Below are positions 43,652 through 54,547 of a stretch of 64,000 nt of DNA, one piece after another (within the stretch, counting starts at the first letter, position 1; each line of letters starts with the position of its first letter). A model generated the notes under the pieces. The model was given only the letters and a program-made list of their open reading frames with translations, had not been told where the DNA came from and made no database searches. The position numbers were made by a program, and so were the translations under genes. The stretch is from Odontesthes bonariensis (Eukaryota; Chordata; Actinopteri; Atheriniformes; Atherinopsidae): NCBI RefSeq assembly GCF_027942865.1, contig NC_134507.1, positions 36,323,711-36,387,710 of the forward strand. The letters are read 5' to 3'.

Positions 43652-44776
43652 CAGTGTTTCCCACAGATGTGAAGGCAATGTGTGGTGGGGGGGAGAGATA
43701 AAAAATTCTTCAAAATAATTCCTTCGTGAATAATTGGTCACACAGAACATTTATTGTATTAGCCCATAAGAACCCAGACCCATTTCTACTTAAATTAAAA
43801 TTAAGGGGGTTATAACAGACTAAATAGACCACATAGAACCCATTTCAGAATTTTTTTCCAAAATACCACCCCCCACTGTCAGAGATCTGTAATGTGACAT
43901 ATATGTCACATTGGGAGTTAAGAACCTGGATAATTTCTCCATCAAGGAAAATTATGAGGGACGTAAGATGTGTGACACCTGTGTCACGGTGGGTAACACA
44001 GGTGCGGCTTATCTACAGATTTTCACATCTTCATTGTAAACAAATGAATAACATAGCTAATTACACTGGTCGGACTGTTCAGCTGTTTCAGACTGATACC
44101 TCCGGTTCAGGCTGGTCCTCATCCTCAACACGCACGTCTCTTTTTCAATCGCGGAAAATATTTTTCAATACTCATCTGGATTGAAGCAGCAAACATTCAG
44201 TGTAAGAGTTTGAAAAACCTACTTTATTTGATTCACAGCTGATAGTGTTTTGACCTAGACAACCCAACTACTTTTTTTATTTTTTTTTTTACGGCAAACT
44301 TGCGACTAGTTAACTTTATAAAGAAGGCGTAATCGCTTGTTTGCTATGGGTCGGGTTGGGACAACATTGTATTAAAAATATAAAATATTTTTATAGGACT
44401 TTTTAATGTGTGATTTTATAAAGGTGCACGTGATACCAACCTTTCGTGAATTTTGCCAGCCGTCTTCTTTCGGTTGAGCTAATCTAACGCGACGCTGAAG
44501 CTAGCAAGCTTCCACGCTTCCAGAGATGATCTCGCTGATGGAGACACGCGGTGTGCACGGAGGGGAGGGGCTGTGTGTGTGTGTAGGCTATGCGAGAGAG
44601 ACACGAGGGACAGAGAGACGGAGGGAGAGCAGGGAAAGGAAATGCAGCTTAACGAATACGAGTATTTTTTAAATGGCGTTAAAAAAAAATTTAAAAAAAT
44701 GACGAAACTCAATATGTGGCGGCCGATGTTGAATCTGTGGCGCACCGCCACGAATTAGTCTGTGTGGGAAACACTG
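43652..44776. mobile_element. CAGTG-ended TIR element inside BEL/Pao
   Basis: Ends CAGTGTTTCCCACAGA and, inverted, CAGTGTTTCCCACACA. The direct repeat CTATG flanks it (43647-43651, 44777-44781). Removing the element and one CTATG brings the BEL frame into phase. The TIRs look hAT-like but the 5-bp duplication does not fit the usual 8 bp. Confidence 0.8.
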
Positions 44777-44929
44777 CTATGTTTAACTTATTTAGTGTTC
44801 TCACACCATTAAGCGTGTACATGCTGCCATCGTGCAGTGAGTCTATCTCAAGGTCCACACTTGGAGGAAAAATTCCTTCTCGACTGCCTCCTACTGTATC
44901 AAGGTCTAACCTGGCAGGCTTGCCCTTAA

Positions 44930-45669
44930 CCCATTGACTACCAGCGGTTTTTACAGAATTATGTCGTAGACTCCCAGCGTTCTAAACCATTTTTTTGACA
45001 TTTGTTGTACAGTCACAGCATATTATGTGATAGGGCCACTGAAACATGTTATGGCTCATTTGAAAGCTGAGACTTTAAACTCTTTGTGGGTCAAAACTGC
45101 GTGTCTCTAGGTGCCGCCATTAGCGAACTATCCTTAGCTAAACCAAGGCGGGTATCCACCAAAATCAACAACTAACTGAGATCGGGGCTTTTGTTGTGAA
45201 ACGTGCGCTCTGTCAGCCTGTCGCACTTTAGATACATATCCGGGTCAGAGGATTTGCGTCTCTTTGTGTCAAAGGAGGTTACATGTTCATAAGACCGCCT
45301 CCTTAGACTTGTCGTGTGTCTTGTTCTCCTTCTTGTTGTTTGTTTATGTTACTTTACCGTCACCCTCTGGAAACCGACACATGCGATGGGACAAAATGCG
45401 GAAATGCACAACAATCAATGCAGCGTTATCAAAAGAGTTGACGCAAAGCCATTGGCGTAATGATCAAAATGTCCAGATGATGACAGCAGTTTTTGACTGC
45501 CATCTATGTCAGTTCTGTTCATCACATAATTACAAAAATCACACAGAATGTGCATTAGAATGTATAGATTTAGAATCCATAAAAAAAACGGAAAAACGTA
45601 TTTTTACCATGTGGGAGCCAACGCATGGGCAGTAAAATCGTAGTTTTACGTGACTTGGGAGTCAATGTG
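44930..45669. mobile_element. piggyBac-like MITE inside BEL/Pao
   Basis: TTAA at 44926-44929 and 45670-45673; ends CCCATTGACTACCAG and, inverted, CACATTGACTCCCAAG. TTAA duplication with CCC/CAC termini is typical of piggyBac. It interrupts the BEL frame just after the protease, and the frame is continuous across a single TTAA. Confidence 0.8.
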
Positions 45670-45673
45670 TTAA

Positions 45674-46315
45674 CCTTGAGTTTCTTGGTGAGTTCTTCCG
45701 ACTCTAAACTGGTGTTGGCTCCTGGATCGAGTAATGCATACGTGACAGAACTGATGCTGCTAGCCTTGCTTCTAACCACAACAGGAACAATAGGTAAGCA
45801 AGCCTTACCATTTCCAGCTCCAGCAAATCCACAAGTGACATTAGGTGATCTGGTAGGTTGTGTTTGTTGGGTAGGTTTACTGTCATCAGTGGCGTCCTGA
45901 CTTGCTGTAGTATTCTGTTTGCTCGTGTGGTTAGGATGCAACCATTTGTTATGTTTCTGTCCGCAGCCAGGCACATTACATACCCAATAGCGTGTGCAGA
46001 CCTCAGTGTTGTGCCCCATCATGTAACAGTTTTGGCACAGGTTTTTCTCCTGAACGAACACGAGGCGATCTGGCACAGTTAGTGAGCGGAAAGCTGGACA
46101 CTGGTTCAAGAAGTGGCGCTCTGAGCACTTCAGACACTTTAGATTAACTGGTTGCTTGGTACGTGTAGACTTGTTCTCCTGAACAGCAGCTGCCTTAACA
46201 CTTGTGGGGTAGTTTTGAAAAGGTCTTTTGAACCCCTTTGTAGTCGATGTAAAATTGTTTGGTTTCTCCTGTTTTTTATAGCTAACTAACCCACCAAAGA
46301 CTGGATCAGACCATA
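45674..46315 (-). pseudogene. BEL/Pao Gag zinc knuckles and aspartic protease
   Basis: The frame carries CLKCSERHFLNQCPAF and CQNCYMMGHNTEVC zinc knuckles, then a Thr/Gln linker and the protease core YALLDPGANTSL. This is the standard BEL/Pao order. The frame is open across this part. Confidence 0.85.
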
Positions 46316-46560
46316 GGGGCGGCTGTGGCTCAGTGGTTAGAGTCGGTCGTCCAATAACCGGAAGGTTGGTGGTTCGATTCCCACTCTCGCTTGGTGGAAC
46401 TGATAGCTGGAGGGCGCTTTCATGGCTGCCCACCGCTCCAGGTTGGCATCTGTCTCTTGAGTGTGTGACCCTGTGCGTGTATGTCAACAGGTGCCAACCT
46501 GGATGGGTTAAAAGCGGAGGACCAAATCTACCTTTGGGTATAAATAAAGTCACTTAATTT
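46316..46560 (+). mobile_element. tRNA-derived SINE inside BEL/Pao
   Basis: A box TGGCTCAGTGG at about 46326-46336 and B box GGTTCGATTCC at 46371-46381, 35 bp apart as in a tRNA-type Pol III promoter. The body follows, ending GGGTATAAATAAAGTCACTT. The target duplication is unclear. Confidence 0.8.
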
Positions 46561-47706
46561 GTCTCAAGCCTTGTACTGGTGTAGACGAGTTAACCATTGT
46601 GGTGAAAAGCCTCATGAACTTCCAATACTGGAGGGGGTCACCCTTGGTGGGAGCCTAACGGTGCGTTCACACCAGACGCGCGACGCGATTACATACAAAG
46701 TCAATGCAAAGACGCGGATTCGAGCAGGCGGCGCAATGAGAAGCGGTGAGGCGCAGCGGTGAGGCGGTGCAGTGAGGCGATTGCTATCGCGCAAGTGAAA
46801 ATATGCGATTCGCGCGAGTTCAAAAAAATCCAACTTTGGCGAAATATTCGTGTCAGACAGCCTATCAGCGTCGAGATTCTGGACGACAGTGACGTGGAGA
46901 CAGATGGACAGGCGCTCCGCAGCTGAAATGGAGTCGTGTCTGTGACATGCAGATGGGACTGCAGATGGAAATTAGCTTATAAGCTACAATCTGGTGAATA
47001 ACTAATACTGTGTGTAATCCTGTGCGCTTGATTCGCTCGGGGTCATTTCCCAGTCCACCACTCGTTTTACTTCACCAATTTCTGAAACACCCTATCTTAC
47101 TTCCCCCCTTTTTCTACCAGTTGAGATATGTTTTCTGTCACAGCAAAAATCTCTTCAACTGGCGAACCACCCCCACAGTTTCATTAAAAATAACAAACTC
47201 TTTCCCTGTGTCCTTTATGATTTGTCAGTCTGACCACCACTGTGGATAAGTTTACGGACCCTTCCCATGAGGATAACACTTTATTTTTCTAGTCTAACCA
47301 CCCAACTGCGGACGTTTTTACGGACTCTTCCCATGAGGATACCAATTTAGAAGAAAACCTCTCACACGGTTTCTTTTATTTGTTCGAATTAAACTTTTTG
47401 TAGGACACTTATTTTCTTTCCCTATGTGAGACTATGTGTTTTTATACTTTACGTGTGACCACCCAATAAACCAAACAAACAGTTAATTTATGCTTTGATT
47501 TTTACTGATCAGGGGACATCTTAATTCAGACAACTTAATTTAGCTTGTCCAATGTGCAGAAATTTCACATATATTCATATATAAGCGGTTTTTCTGCTCA
47601 CCTTATTTCTCGGGCGCCTCGAATTGTCTGAACAAAGTGACCCCCTAAATCAGCTCCGGCAGTCCTCCCTCGGAGTCAGTCCAATTCACGGGGTCGCGGC
47701 ACCAGC

Positions 47707-48246
47707 TGTTAGACCCAATTCTTTATATTGGAAGCCCAAGAACCAGTTGGAGCAGTCTTAAGTTAAACAAAGTATTTATTGGAGGTCACAGGTCAAGTAT
47801 CAGCGCTGGACTTGGAGAGACAGAGTTCTCGCATGAAATCCGTCCGACCAAGTCCCGAGATCTGGAAACATTTCATATTTCATATTTATGTTCACCCTTA
47901 TCTCAGAGGTTGTACCTACATTTGACGACGCATCATTGAATATTTACTCATGCTGTGAGCAGGCCATCCACCGTCTTCATCATGTTCTTTGGATGTGATA
48001 AGGTGTGTGTGTGTGTGTGTGTGTGTGTGAGATGTTTCAGGCGTGCATCTACTGTACCAGACCTATCTGTCCTAAGAGACGCTTTATCTGACCCAGTTAT
48101 TTTATCCCGCTACGTCATCTTAAAGTGTTGGACATACATTTGCGTTGTATGAGCAGAGTGTACACGTACAACCTAGGAACATAGATTATCTAGAGAACTA
48201 CAGAATATGAATGCATAAAGTTTAAGAATAAAGCCAATTTATAACA
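47707..48246 (-). mobile_element. LTR with adjacent primer-binding site (nested)
   Basis: The 540-bp unit is bounded by TGTTA and TAACA. Next to its left end, on the minus strand, GCTGGTGCCGCGACCCCGTG looks like a primer-binding site, so it would be a 5' LTR of a minus-strand element with a short leader to about 47600. No second LTR or coding region was found. Confidence 0.5.
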
Positions 48247-48409
48247 CAGGTCATCTCTTTACTTTGTAATTAATGTACTTTGCACATGGTCCCTGACTAA
48301 ATAAAATAAAAAAAATAAATCACCGCCTTCTCCAGGAGTTCCGTCTGGATGACGGCCGCCTCCAGCGGCACCCCAGGCCCACCAGGACCCAGCCCGACGA
48401 CCCGCTCGG

Positions 48410-49235
48410 TAGGGGTGGGCGGTATGCACGGTATCATACCTTATGTGGTATTTTTCACCAAAGGTAGAGATTTTTTTGCCATACCTTATACCGCAATAGC
48501 TCATGAGTCCGGCAGTAATGCAAAGTTTTGAACATCCGCTTGGATATGCGGGGCGACAGTAATCGCAAGACAAGGTAACACGAGTAATTTTGTTTTACCA
48601 CCTGCGGGCTAACCATGCTCCGGAATATGAAACGAGTCAAAGCCGGTGTTCTGTCGACTTCTCCTACTTGTCGAGAATTGCTACTTTGTGGTTTTGCGCA
48701 TGCGCCGAGCCGATTTTCTAAGTTTCGTTTTCACGCCCATGTTTTGCTACCCTGCGTCTCAGCTGGTGTGTAACGGTAACATCCTCAAAATCCTGATTTA
48801 TTTTCTCTTTTTGAAGACATGCAAAGTAATAAAAAACTTATCGTATTAACAAGCAGTTAGCTTAACATGCACAAATGGGGTGTCTGAAACATGACGCATA
48901 TTTGAGCATGTTGAATAAGTGGAAGGCGCCTATGAAAGTTACGTTATCCAAGAGGCAGCGGCTTTTCTCTCACAGAGTTTATTCGAGGAAATTGACCTTT
49001 TCTTATTTTTTAAATATAACGTATATATTTTTAATATTTCCTGTGTTTTCTGTTTTGCACAATACATTTAATTTAATATTGCTGCAAACATCCTGATTGA
49101 AAGTGTTTATTTGGTGCTATGGTAACCACTGAGAAACTGTTCTGTTGTAATTTATATACAAAAGTACCATACTGCGATATATACCGTATACCGTCAGTGG
49201 CTCAAATTTTACCGGGGTATACATTTTAGGCACTT
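48410..49235. mobile_element. Left-ended TIR element fragment (TAGGGGTGGGCGGTAT)
   Basis: TAGGGGTGGGCGGTATGCAC is a common fish hAT-like terminus; ATATACCGTATACCGTCAGT near 49178-49197 may be its right subterminal part. It is non-coding. Confidence 0.45.
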
Positions 49236-49502
49236 TTAGGCGAAACACCGCTGGAAGCCCGAGCTGAATGCACCACCGGATGATCTCACTGACCCAGACA
49301 CGACGGCGTGTGCGTTTCAGACGAATCTCGGACTGCCACAGCAGGTACAAGGACGCGATGGTACATATATCAGCCATGGTTGATGAGAGAATGAAATGGA
49401 TAGCCCCTTGAGCTATTCACTCGTTTTTTTTTACTCGCGCGAAAGAGGCGAGTGAATTCAATTTACACCCGCGCGAGTAACGCGGTGCGAGTGATCGCAC
49501 CG

Positions 49503-50179
49503 TAAGAGAGTCTACTTGGCCTTGAAAACTCTAGCAATTGTGATATTGAATCCCTAGATATTGGTGAAAGTGACGGTTGTGTCATTGCAGGGATCCTGCC
49601 AGCTCTCGGTGTAGAATAGAAATCTGCAGTCAGGGCTTGCTTCTTTTGTTCATTGTGTAGCATCTGTGCATCTAGCTCGGCCTTGTGATGCATTCGCTGG
49701 AGTTCCAGCTCAAACTCCTCTTTGTTGTGTTGAAGCAGCACTTCAAAGTTTTCCTGTTCCCTCTTTCGCAGAGCTTGTAGCATCTCTAGCTCTCCTGACA
49801 CAGAATTTTCATCATTTGTGTCGGCTTGAGGTTCATTGACTAAATCATTTTGGTTTGTGACGTCTAACTCTTCATCAACATCTGGATGATCGTCAGCTCT
49901 ATTTTTCACTTCATGTAGCCAGGCTAGAGCCTCGTGACGCACATCATGAACGCTCATCAAGATAAGCTTCTCATAGGCATCAAACTCTTCTTTGTCAATG
50001 TCATCAGTGAGTCTATCATGATAACATCTGTGTGCTTCTTGAAGTTGTGTGAGGGCTAGGTCAAGGCTCACAGCCATTATCATCTTGGTTACAGCTGCTT
50101 TAGCTTGTCCTCGCCTCCTTTTCAGTGTTGTAAGGTCCTTTTCTCCTGCAGAATCTTTGGCTTCAGATATGGTTGCCAC
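49503..50179 (-). pseudogene. BEL/Pao Gag N-terminal region
   Basis: The 238-codon frame starts MATISEAKDSAGEKDLTTLK and is acidic and coiled-coil-like (EEFELELQRMHHKAELDAQM), as in BEL/Pao Gag N-termini. It is cut by the Harbinger end at 49502. The 700 bp to its right do not show a clear LTR. Confidence 0.7.
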
Positions 50180-50890
50180 TCGTGTTTAACTTTATGTTAC
50201 GAATAACATAAGGTAGTCGTTGTTGTTGTTGTTTATTGCCTTGTGAATTACACGGTAAAACCGGTTAAACTGTAAACAAATAAATTTACAATATTTAGCA
50301 TTTTTTAGCATTCAAATACACACAAATTTTAAACCATACATTTTAAAGCTTCACAGTAAAACATATGAACATATCACAGCCAAAGTTGAGCTGGCTTTAA
50401 CTCACATTTTACAACATTATAAGCTACATATAATTTCCCTTTGAACACGTCATCCTCAATCTGTTTGGTGAACTAAACAAGTGCTAGCATTTCGCTAACT
50501 AGCCGCTAACGTACAAAACCCTTAGAAACAGCTAGTATATTTCTAATCTATAATGCTAATCTGCCAAACAGCCCATGCAGAAAAAACACATTTCCCGATT
50601 GTTTACAACGTTCAAAATGAACTTGGCGCGTTGGGCAATGTATCAGAATGTAAGTCAAAGTATTGAGTTTCATGTCGTTGGTATGCTTCTTTTAATGACG
50701 GCAAAGAATTTCCCGTTTTATCCCGTTTTTATTTTCTGAACTACATCACTTCCGGTTTTCGTCAAGACCCAAATCGATGCGATCTAAACAAAATATACAA
50801 CCTCCCGGGAGGAGTGAAAGGAGTGAACACAACATTAAGATTAAAGAAATTAAATATGTGAGCATTTAAAGGGCTTCGCAAGGTCCTCAA
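50180..50890. other. Spacer right of BEL/Pao, no LTR recognised
   Basis: AT-rich, contains a GTT repeat (50219-50240). The 5' LTR of the BEL element would be expected here or beyond, but I could not delimit one. Confidence 0.4.
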
Positions 50891-50899
50891 CTGAGCCAA

Positions 50900-51728
50900 T
50901 GAAAAATCTATTGATAACTCACAGTAATCCCCAGATTGTCAGTTAGCTCATCATTTACCTGGAGCTGTAGATCACTAAGGTGGGAAAATAACTCATATTG
51001 TTCCATATTAGCTTTTAATGACCATTTGCCCCATTTATGGCCTCAATATAGAATCTGCTTTCACCTTACGGGTCATCCTTAAGACTTTATCTCTATTTTT
51101 CATTAATTTTATAATTTCATTGTTCAACCAGGGCAGATTATTTCTATGTTGCTTGGATTTACCTTTTTTTTTTTGTGAAATGTGTTATAATATCATTGAC
51201 TTTTTTAATAAAGTTATCTGAGCTAGCCTCAATGTCGTTATTTTTCAGAATATTAGACCTTCTTGGTTTTGGATTTCCTCATTCAGGAATTGTTGCTGGC
51301 TTTTGGGTATGAAGTAGAACTGGTGACCTCTGGTGGATGCCATTAAATGCTTCCTCTTAATTTTCCATGAGCACAAGATAAAATTGTGATCTGACAGTCC
51401 AGATAATAGATTCAAAGTCTTAGAGATTCTTTCAGGATTATTAGTAAATATTAGATCAATTGTTGTATTTGACGTATTAGTTATTCTTGTCGGTCCTTTT
51501 ATGATTTGTGTCAAATTGTATTCATCCATCAGCTGTTTAATTTTTTTCCTGACTTGATGTCCCAGTTGATATTAAAATCAGCGAGTAGGATGATTTCCTT
51601 TTTCGAGTTGCAGTGATTTAAGATTGTCTGAAGATGATTATAAAACTCATCCTTTGCTGAGGTGGATCCACACAAATCGCAGTAAAAGACATTGCAGAGC
51701 AGAGTGATGCATTTAGACCAATACACTC
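50900..51728 (-). pseudogene. LINE endonuclease-domain fragment
   Basis: Minus-strand frames show IILLADFNINWDIKSG (51580-51620), LTQIIKGPTRITNTSNTTID and SGLSDHNFILCSW, the last part of an APE-type endonuclease. A shift and stop near 51530 separate them, and the following linker toward RT is degraded at the left. Confidence 0.7.
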
Positions 51729-52140
51729 TAGGGGTGGCACGGATCACAAAACTCACGGTTCGGTGTGCATCACGGTTTGAGGTCTACGGTTTACGGTTTT
51801 GTACGGTTGGCCGGACATATTTGAAGTGTTTCCACTAGCGTATGCCACTAGCCCTATGTCATGCTATCACGGCTGAAATGTTTTCTCATACGACACAGAC
51901 ACAACCGGCGGGTGTTTAATAAGTTAAACTTACACTTTGTCTCCTTTGTCTGCGGTGCTCTGCTCTCCTTTCTTCCTTCATGAAATGAAAAAGTATCTCC
52001 TGACTCTCTCTGTGAGCTCTTCCAGCCTCGATATTAGCTGATGTGATCGTCCATGATTAATATCACCATCATGCAGACCATGAACACGGTGGCCTCCCCG
52101 CTCTCCATATTAGCTTCTTGGTGGTGTTTTTTCTTCTTTA
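51729..52140. mobile_element. hAT-like terminus (TAGGGGTGGCACGG)
   Basis: CTAGGGGTGGCACGGATCAC and ACGGTTCGGTGTGCATCACG resemble a fish hAT left end. No right end before the Gypsy LTR at 52146; the later insertion may have removed it. Confidence 0.4.
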
Positions 52141-52145
52141 ATTAC

Positions 52146-52487
52146 TGTGGAGGGGGCGTGGTGCATCAGCTGCAGGAGAGAGGTGTGGAGAGAGCTCAGG
52201 GGAGCGGCACCAGGTGAGTGATTAGTACACCAGTATCCACTTGTCTAATCACTCTCCTTATAAAACACAGTAGTGTGCTGGAACCAGGAGGAGAGGAGAA
52301 AGGAGAACGAACCGGCTCGCAGCGCAGGGAGCGCAGGAAGGAGACCGGATGGAAAGAGCTGCAACAAGCCGAGCAACAAGCCGGGCAAACGAAAAAGAAA
52401 AGAACAAAATAAAAACCCTTACCCTGACACCCGGTCTCAGTCCTCCTTACCGCTGAAAGAACCCGCAGTGGCTGTAAGAACGCCACA
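52146..52487 (+). mobile_element. Gypsy 5' LTR
   Basis: Bounded by TGTGG and CCACA. Contains a TATA box (TTATAAAAC, about 52257) and a poly(A) signal (AATAAA, 52407). Directly after it, TTGGCCCCTGACCAGGGACT (52488-52507) resembles a primer-binding site. Confidence 0.7.
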
Positions 52488-52534
52488 TTGGCCCCTGACC
52501 AGGGACTCAGCGAAGACAGGAGGGAAAAACTGAG

Positions 52535-54231
52535 ATGACGGAACCGCAACAGCCGATCACCATGCTGGCCCAGTTGCTGGCAGAGGTCGCGGCGATGAGC
52601 CGGGACCAGGCGGCTCTCAGCAGGCAGCAGCTGGCAGCACTGCAGGACCAGTCAGAGCGACAGACCCACCTGCTGGAGCTGATGGTGGAGCAGGCCGGAG
52701 CGGGAACACCAGCTCCCCCACTCGCAGCAGTCGCACTGCACAAGATGTCGCCAACGGATGACCCACAATCTTTCCTGGAGATGTTTGAGGCAACGGCGGA
52801 GGCATGCCGGTGGCCAGAGGAAGAGTGGGCGGTACGGGTGCTTCCCCTCCTGTCGGGGGACGCCCAAACAGCGGCGCTGGGTCTCCCGGCGCGCGCTCGC
52901 GACAAGGGACATGGGATATGTGCGCCGTGCTCAGCGGTGACGCGAGGTTGTCCGACACTGCAGACGGGGAGGGGGAGCCGGCGGCGCCTTCACAGGAGGC
53001 GCCACAGGTTCCCGTGTTTGACTCCATGGAAGATTTTCCACTTGAGCAGTCTCGTGATGATACTCTACGCTGTGCCTTTGACCAAGTGATAAAAATTGAT
53101 GGTCACATGGTGCGCCCTGACGCAGCGTTGACATATCCACACTTTTCATTGTGCAGGGATAGGTTGTACAGAGTGAGTGGTGACACTCAGACCGAAGAAA
53201 CAGTAACACAGTTGTTGGTCCCGAAAAGCCGTCGGGAAATGGTTTTCCAGGCGGCTCATTATAACCTGATGGCTGGGCATATGGGGTATGAAAAAACACT
53301 GAACCGGGTTATGGCCCGATTCTATTGGCCAGGCATTCGGGCAGACGTACGCCGCTGGTGTGCGTCCTGCCCCGAATGCCAGTTAGTTAACCAACCGGCC
53401 ATCCCGAGAGCGCCTTTGTAACCATTACCACTGATCAAGGTTCCATTTGAGCGGATTGGGATGGACCTCATCGGGCCATTTCACCGAAGCGCATGCGGAT
53501 ATCGCTTTGTGTTAGTCCTGGTGGATTACGCAACACGATATCCAGAGGCAGTGCCACTGCGCAGCATATCTGCAAAGAGTGTTGCACAGGCACTGTTTCA
53601 AGTGATCTCCCGAGTCGGGATCCCGAAAGAGATCCTGACAGATCAAGGCACACAATTTATGTCACGAACACTGAGAGAACTGTACGGATTATTAGGAATC
53701 AAGTCCATTCGAACAAGTGTTTACCACGCCCAAACTGACGGCCTCGTTGAGCGCCTGAATAAGACTTTGAAGTCCATGATCCGTAAGTTTGTGCACGGGG
53801 ATAGTGGTAATTGGGACAGGTGGCTAGATCCTCTGCTGTTTGCAGTGCGCGAGGTACCCCAGGCCTCCACGGGATTTTCTCCCTTTGAACTGCTGTTTGG
53901 CAGAAAACCACGCGGGGTTTTGGACCTGGTTAAGGAAAGCTGGGAGGAAGGTCCAAGCCCCAGTAAAAACGAAGTTCAGTACGTCCTGGACCTGAGAGCA
54001 AAACTCCACACACTAGGGCAGTTGTCACGTGGGAATTTGCTCCGGGCCCAGGAACCTTCAGCAGCGGCTGTACAACAGAGGATCTCAGTTAAGACAAAAA
54101 AAGAGGTGAGGCGGTTTTTGGGGCTGGCCGGATATTACCGGAGGTTTATTCCCAACTTCGCGGAGCTGACCAGCCCCTTGACCGACCTCACCCGAAAAGG
54201 TGCCTGGATGGGTGATATTAGAGTCACTTAA
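52535..54231 (+). pseudogene. Gypsy gag and integrase, rearranged
   Basis: Gag starts at ATG 52535 (MTEPQQPITMLAQLLAEVAA) with FLEMFEATAEACRW, then breaks near 52910. Integrase follows in another frame: the His/Cys finger (GHMGYEKTLNRVMARFYWPG and CASCPEC), a stop TAA at 53419, then the catalytic core with MDLIGPF, TDQGTQF and GLVERLNKTLK, so the D, D and E residues are present. Protease and RT are missing between Gag and integrase. Unusually, an RT/connection piece (VRRFLGLAGYYRRFIPNFAE) follows the integrase in the same frame. The order is rearranged and the element cannot be functional. No 3' LTR is seen before the zinc-finger gene. Confidence 0.75.
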
Positions 54232-54547
54232 TAAATGTTCCATTTGCTCAGTTTGTGTTTTTCCTGGTTAAAAACAGCAAAGTGTTTCCTGGTTTCATCT
54301 CCTCTCTCTGAGCTGCAGAGTTTACTGCTTAAAAAGCTGAACGTGTGCAGAACACATCAGAGCACAGTGCTGATAGCTGAGGGCACTTATAAACGCACCC
54401 TCAGCGTTCACATTTGATCTGAGATATTGAGACCTGTGTGGCTCGGTCTGTTCAGGTCCAGTTAGAATATGTTGGTGGGTTAGCTTAGAGAAATCTTTTG
54501 TGTGAACTTCAAAAGGATCTAAGTCTTCTTCCTCTCTGTTATTGCAG

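Larger units (their letters stand above)
46664..49502. mobile_element. Harbinger element inside BEL/Pao, itself carrying insertions
   Basis: Ends CGGTGCGTTCACACCAGACG and, inverted, CGGTGCGATCACTCGCACCG. TAA on both sides (46661-46663, 49503-49505) fits the Harbinger TWA target. On the minus strand at 49377-49290 the frame MADICTIASLYLLWQSEIRL then RTRRRVWVSEIIR looks like the start of a Harbinger transposase. An LTR (47707-48246) and the left end of a TAGGGGTGGGCGGTAT element (48410) lie inside. Confidence 0.7.
42171..50179 (-). mobile_element. BEL/Pao LTR retrotransposon, degraded and riddled with nested insertions
   Basis: Read right to left on the minus strand: Gag N-terminus (50179-49503), Gag segment (46660-46562), Gag zinc knuckles and aspartic protease (46315-45674), protease-RT linker (44925-44782), and the start of RT (43646-42985 and 42194-42171). 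The element's RT then ends abruptly. Insertions at 46664-49502, about 46316-46560, 44930-45669, 43652-44776 and 42203-42984 separate the parts. Each junction returns to the same BEL order. No LTR of this element was found; RNase H and integrase are absent. Confidence 0.8.

Noticed and set aside
45264..45635. 123-codon + frame within the TTAA element in BEL/Pao
   Set aside because: It lies wholly in a MITE and shows no transposase or other motif.
46316..46390. Possible tRNA gene
   Set aside because: A and B boxes are present but the acceptor stem does not close and a SINE body follows inside another element.
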